From DLAJ01 sp023663615 (GTDB taxonomy: Bacteria > Bacillota > Clostridia > Lachnospirales > Lachnospiraceae): a DNA stretch of 64,000 nt. Below the pieces are notes generated by a model. That model ran no database searches, was not told the origin of the DNA, and saw only the letters and a program-made list of their open reading frames with translations. The stretch lies in NCBI GenBank assembly GCA_023663615.1, contig JAMPHA010000001.1:806001-870000 (forward strand), in the 5' to 3' direction. Position 1 is the stretch's first letter. The number at the start of each line of letters is the position of its first letter. The translations under genes were made by a program, and so were the position numbers. Shown one piece after another: positions 61,583 through 64,000 of this stretch.

Positions 61583-61927
61583 CTACTTCCCGGCATACTT
61601 GTCAAGCTGCGCCATATCCGCCATCGCCTCTAAGATGCGCTCCCTGCCCTGCTTATTCAGCTTCAAAAACTGCTTCATCACCTTATCCTGCAGCATTTTG
61701 CGGCTGGAGCTGTTCGTATCCTCATCCATCGGCATAAAATCCACCGGATTGATATGTAATCTGTCGCACATACAGATGACCGTGCTGTATGCCATGCCGT
61801 CAATCCCGCGGTCTAACGCCGTGACCAATGTCGAATACGGGATTCCCATTTCCATTGCGAACTGCCGCACGCTTCTATACTGCGACAATATTTCTCTTTT
61901 CATGCTCTCTGATCTGTCCATCGCCAT
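61583..61927 (-). CDS. XRE-like helix-turn-helix regulator
   Basis: This 114-residue protein has an N-terminal helix-turn-helix (SVRQFAMEMGIPYSTLVTAL) followed by GMAYSTVICMCDRLHINPVD, similar to Cro/XRE-type regulators. The C-terminal half is helical and charged, perhaps for dimer formation. It lies between neuB and the YgjP gene. The targets are unknown. Confidence 0.8.
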   Translation of the reverse strand: MAMDRSESMKREILSQYRSVRQFAMEMGIPYSTLVTALDRGIDGMAYSTVICMCDRLHINPVDFMPMDEDTNSSSRKMLQDKVMKQFLKLNKQGRERILEAMADMAQLDKYAGK

Positions 61928-61958
61928 TCACCTTACCCCCGCTGTCTCTTCTAAACGT

Positions 61959-63461
61959 TTACCACTTCTTTAAGAATGTCTTTCTCTCCATCGGATCCAT
62001 TCGCGCGATCTCCGGATCCTTATAATAGGAATCCGACTTCATGTGCTGCGTCGATACCTCCTCAAAGATCGCACCGGTATCCGAGGAAAACGAATGGAAC
62101 TCGCCGCGCAGTACTGTCTGCATATCGCCCGGATGCAAAAGCTTCTCCTCCTGTCCCTCGATCCTCACCTTCAAGTCGCCGTATAATACCTGGAACGTCT
62201 CCTCTTTTACGCGGTGCGCATGCATCGGATGGGACTGTCCCGGCAGCACGATAATGTACTTCTTGCAGTATTCCCGGTTAATGATATTGATGATGATCGC
62301 GCCGTTCTGTCTGAAATGCTTCATGCCGTAATGGTGGGAGATTTCAACCTCAAAATCATTTCCGAGCGTAATCCCTGCCTCGTAAAGCATACCTTTCGCG
62401 TCATGTACCGCGCTCCGGACGACGCCGACTCCCGTCAGCATCGGCGTTTCCACAAGCTTCTCATTTTCCGCATAATCGCGGCTTGCCACCATACCGTCCT
62501 TAAATTCGCCGCTCGTCAACTGCTTCTCCTGGCAGGGCATGGCATAAAAGACATCCGCCTCCGTCATCACGTCGCCTTCCTTGATCGGATGCTTCGCATA
62601 AACGCCGCGCATCAGCGAACGCAGAGAATCCAGCTCCGGCTGGCTGACATACTTGTCATTTTTCTTTTTCATTGTGCACATTTTCTTTGCAAGCAGCGCC
62701 GACTCCACCCACTTGTCCACCTGTTCGGGATTCATGGAATAGGCGTTTAATTTGATCGTCTCCGTCGGCAGTCCGACATGGCGTTCCAGAATCCTCGCAC
62801 CCTTTGCGATCGCAAGCATCGGCACCGTGTTATTATCCGGATCCTCATGCCCGGAATACCCGATCGTAATGTCCCGGTATCTGCGGTTCATCCTGTCGAT
62901 GAAGTCTAACTGTAAGTTTTCGACGGGCGCCGGATACTCCGCAATACAGTGCATAAACGCAAAGGTACAGCCCTTATGAGAAAAGAAATTATACAGCTTA
63001 TCAATATCAGAAAGCGTCTTGCCGCCCGTGGAAAGAATGATCGGCTTGTGCGCATAAGCTGCTTTTGTCAAAAGCGGCCAGTCCAGCGCCGAACAGCTTG
63101 CGATCTTGATGATGTCCAAGCCCTGATCCGTGCACCACTCCACGCCCTTCTCATCAAACGGCGTGCTCATGGTCAGCATTCCCTCCGCTCTGACCGCATC
63201 CACAAGCTGACAGAATTGATCGTAGGTCAGCCGTGTACTCATGAACCGCTCCACATGCGGAACATCTTTTCTGTCCCTAAACTCCGGATGAATGAACGTA
63301 TCCATGTCGCGGTACTGTAGTTTTACAGCCGCTTTCACATTATACTTTCGCGCGACCTTCCCCATCGCCCGGATAATGTCGATCCCGTGCTCCACGCTCC
63401 CCTGATGACTGTTTGCCATTTCAAAAATGAATAAATCCCGAAAAATATCCTGTCCTGCCAT
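61959..63461 (-). CDS. neuB: NeuB-family nonulosonate synthase with a C-terminal cupin domain
   Basis: Residues 1-265 are a NeuB TIM barrel (FIFEMANSHQGSVEHGIDII, VKLQYRDMD, LSTGGKTLSDI, IGYSGHEDPDN). Residues about 280-355 form a SAF-like domain. Residues about 380-490 are a cupin (VLPGQSHPMHAHRVKEETFQ with its histidines). The first part joins phosphoenolpyruvate to a sugar to make a sialic-acid-like product. The cupin could be an epimerase, binding or regulatory part. With Maf and the cytidylyltransferase fusion it gives a likely flagellin-glycan route. Confidence 0.92.
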   Translation of the reverse strand: MAGQDIFRDLFIFEMANSHQGSVEHGIDIIRAMGKVARKYNVKAAVKLQYRDMDTFIHPEFRDRKDVPHVERFMSTRLTYDQFCQLVDAVRAEGMLTMSTPFDEKGVEWCTDQGLDIIKIASCSALDWPLLTKAAYAHKPIILSTGGKTLSDIDKLYNFFSHKGCTFAFMHCIAEYPAPVENLQLDFIDRMNRRYRDITIGYSGHEDPDNNTVPMLAIAKGARILERHVGLPTETIKLNAYSMNPEQVDKWVESALLAKKMCTMKKKNDKYVSQPELDSLRSLMRGVYAKHPIKEGDVMTEADVFYAMPCQEKQLTSGEFKDGMVASRDYAENEKLVETPMLTGVGVVRSAVHDAKGMLYEAGITLGNDFEVEISHHYGMKHFRQNGAIIINIINREYCKKYIIVLPGQSHPMHAHRVKEETFQVLYGDLKVRIEGQEEKLLHPGDMQTVLRGEFHSFSSDTGAIFEEVSTQHMKSDSYYKDPEIARMDPMERKTFLKKW

Positions 63462-63540
63462 AACTATGCCCCCTGCGCATTTTGATGAAATATCACATAT
63501 ATTTTATCGGCATCATGTGTAAAAAGATAAAGTCCCTGAC

Positions 63541-63570
63541 CAAAAAGAGTTGCACTTGATGCAACTCTTT
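63541..63570 (-). terminator. Terminator of the gene at the right edge
   Basis: AAAGAGTTGCA pairs with TGCAACTCTTT around TCAAG on minus, followed by T's. It lies 20 bases after the stop of the edge gene and before neuB. Confidence 0.8.
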
Positions 63571-63589
63571 CGCAAAATTCCTCAACCCT

Positions 63590-64000
63590 TTATGGAAGAA
63601 TCTCCGACAGCTTACCCATATACAACTCAATCTCCGGCATACATTCATCGATCGTCCGAATGGCAACCTCCAAATACTCTTTTCCAATCTTTGCTGTATG
63701 AATCAATTCTTCCCGTGCGCTCTCTTTCGCCTCATAAACCTGTTGTAACTGATCGTGCGTCGTCTCCTGCATCTCGTTTTGGATATAGAACATCACGGGC
63801 GCCCTCTCCATCAGCCGGCTGACTTCTGCCGTATGGGAAAGCAGCCGCTTTAACTCGCCCTGTTTTAAGTTTCCGCTGTAAGCAATCTCAATGATCTTAT
63901 CATAATCCCGAACGGCGTTTTTCGCTTTCCGCCGTATCTCCGCCAGCTCCTCTGGCGCTTTTTGCAAATACGCGATCAGATCCCGTTTGGTCGCGTCATC
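63590..64000 (-). CDS. C-terminal part of an unknown, mostly helical protein (window edge)
   Basis: At least 136 residues are visible; the frame stays open through 64000, so the true start lies beyond the window. A TTG at 63967 is an internal leucine, not a start. The sequence is helical and charged with no membrane segment. The place next to neuB suggests a glycan or motility gene, and the helical tail could be the end of a second Maf-type transferase, but I cannot show that. Confidence 0.6.
   Translation of the reverse strand, partial: DDATKRDLIAYLQKAPEELAEIRRKAKNAVRDYDKIIEIAYSGNLKQGELKRLLSHTAEVSRLMERAPVMFYIQNEMQETTHDQLQQVYEAKESAREELIHTAKIGKEYLEVAIRTIDECMPEIELYMGKLSEILP

Overview
The window looks like a chromosomal piece of a motile, low-GC-type Gram-positive anaerobe of the class Clostridia, most likely family Lachnospiraceae. 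The reasons are gene content and order: a Bacillus/Clostridium-type yvyF-comFC neighbourhood, mreB next to two flagellar rod genes, ireB-ruvX-DUF1292-RNase J, mltG-like-trmR-trhP, a type III glutamine synthetase, str and rplKAJL-rpoBC operons, and flagellin-glycosylation (Maf/NeuB) genes. Almost every gene is on the minus strand. Only four real genes are on plus (22349, 33231, 46256, 57727); each stands alone between minus-strand operons.

Layout: 1-7429 holds flagellar and competence-type genes (two unknown small membrane proteins, YvyF, ComFC, RecD2, FlgJ-like, FlgG, FlgF, MreB). 7745-12759 is uvrB-uvrA behind a good promoter with a LexA-type palindrome. 12959-15070 is glutamine synthetase III with a terminator-like hairpin in its leader. 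15255-25066 is an RNA-modification and RNA-decay block (TrhP, TrmR, short MltG-like protein, YlbF, RNase J, DUF1292, RuvX, IreB, MtaB, an HPr-like protein, ThiI, cysteine desulfurase). 25104-29041 is rsmE-prmA-dnaJ-dnaK, cut by a 100-N assembly gap. 29142-45884 is the translation/transcription core (tuf fragment, fusA, rpsG, rpsL, rpoC, rpoB, rplL, rplJ, rplA, rplK, nusG, secE, rpmG). 46256-51644 holds a FliD-like protein, a cytidylyltransferase-phosphatase fusion, a Maf glycosyltransferase and UDP-galactopyranose mutase. 51663-57501 is the cell-division hydrolase module (CtpB-like protease, EnvC-like hydrolase, FtsX, FtsE, PucR-type regulator). 57727-64000 holds YjfB, a CPBP protease, CvfB, acyl-ACP thioesterase, tRNA-Gln, a YgjP-like metalloprotease, an HTH regulator, a NeuB-cupin protein and the end of a further gene.

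Functional links: NeuB, the CMP-sugar synthetase fusion and Maf form most of a route for making and transferring a nonulosonic acid, probably to flagellin. FtsE/FtsX with EnvC form the division hydrolase switch. TrmR/TrhP, MtaB, ThiI and its sulfur donor all act on tRNA.

The most unusual aspects are short tandem-repeat expansions inside and between conserved genes (ComFC zinc finger, FtsE N-terminus, L10 C-terminus, uvrB-uvrA and prmA-dnaJ intergenic regions), a family of modular tandem-hairpin elements next to operon ends, an 88-nt structured palindrome after the plus-strand gene at 33231, and an HPr-like protein without the phosphoryl-carrying histidine. No prophage, insertion sequence or CRISPR array is visible, and I do not see a complete novel multi-gene system.
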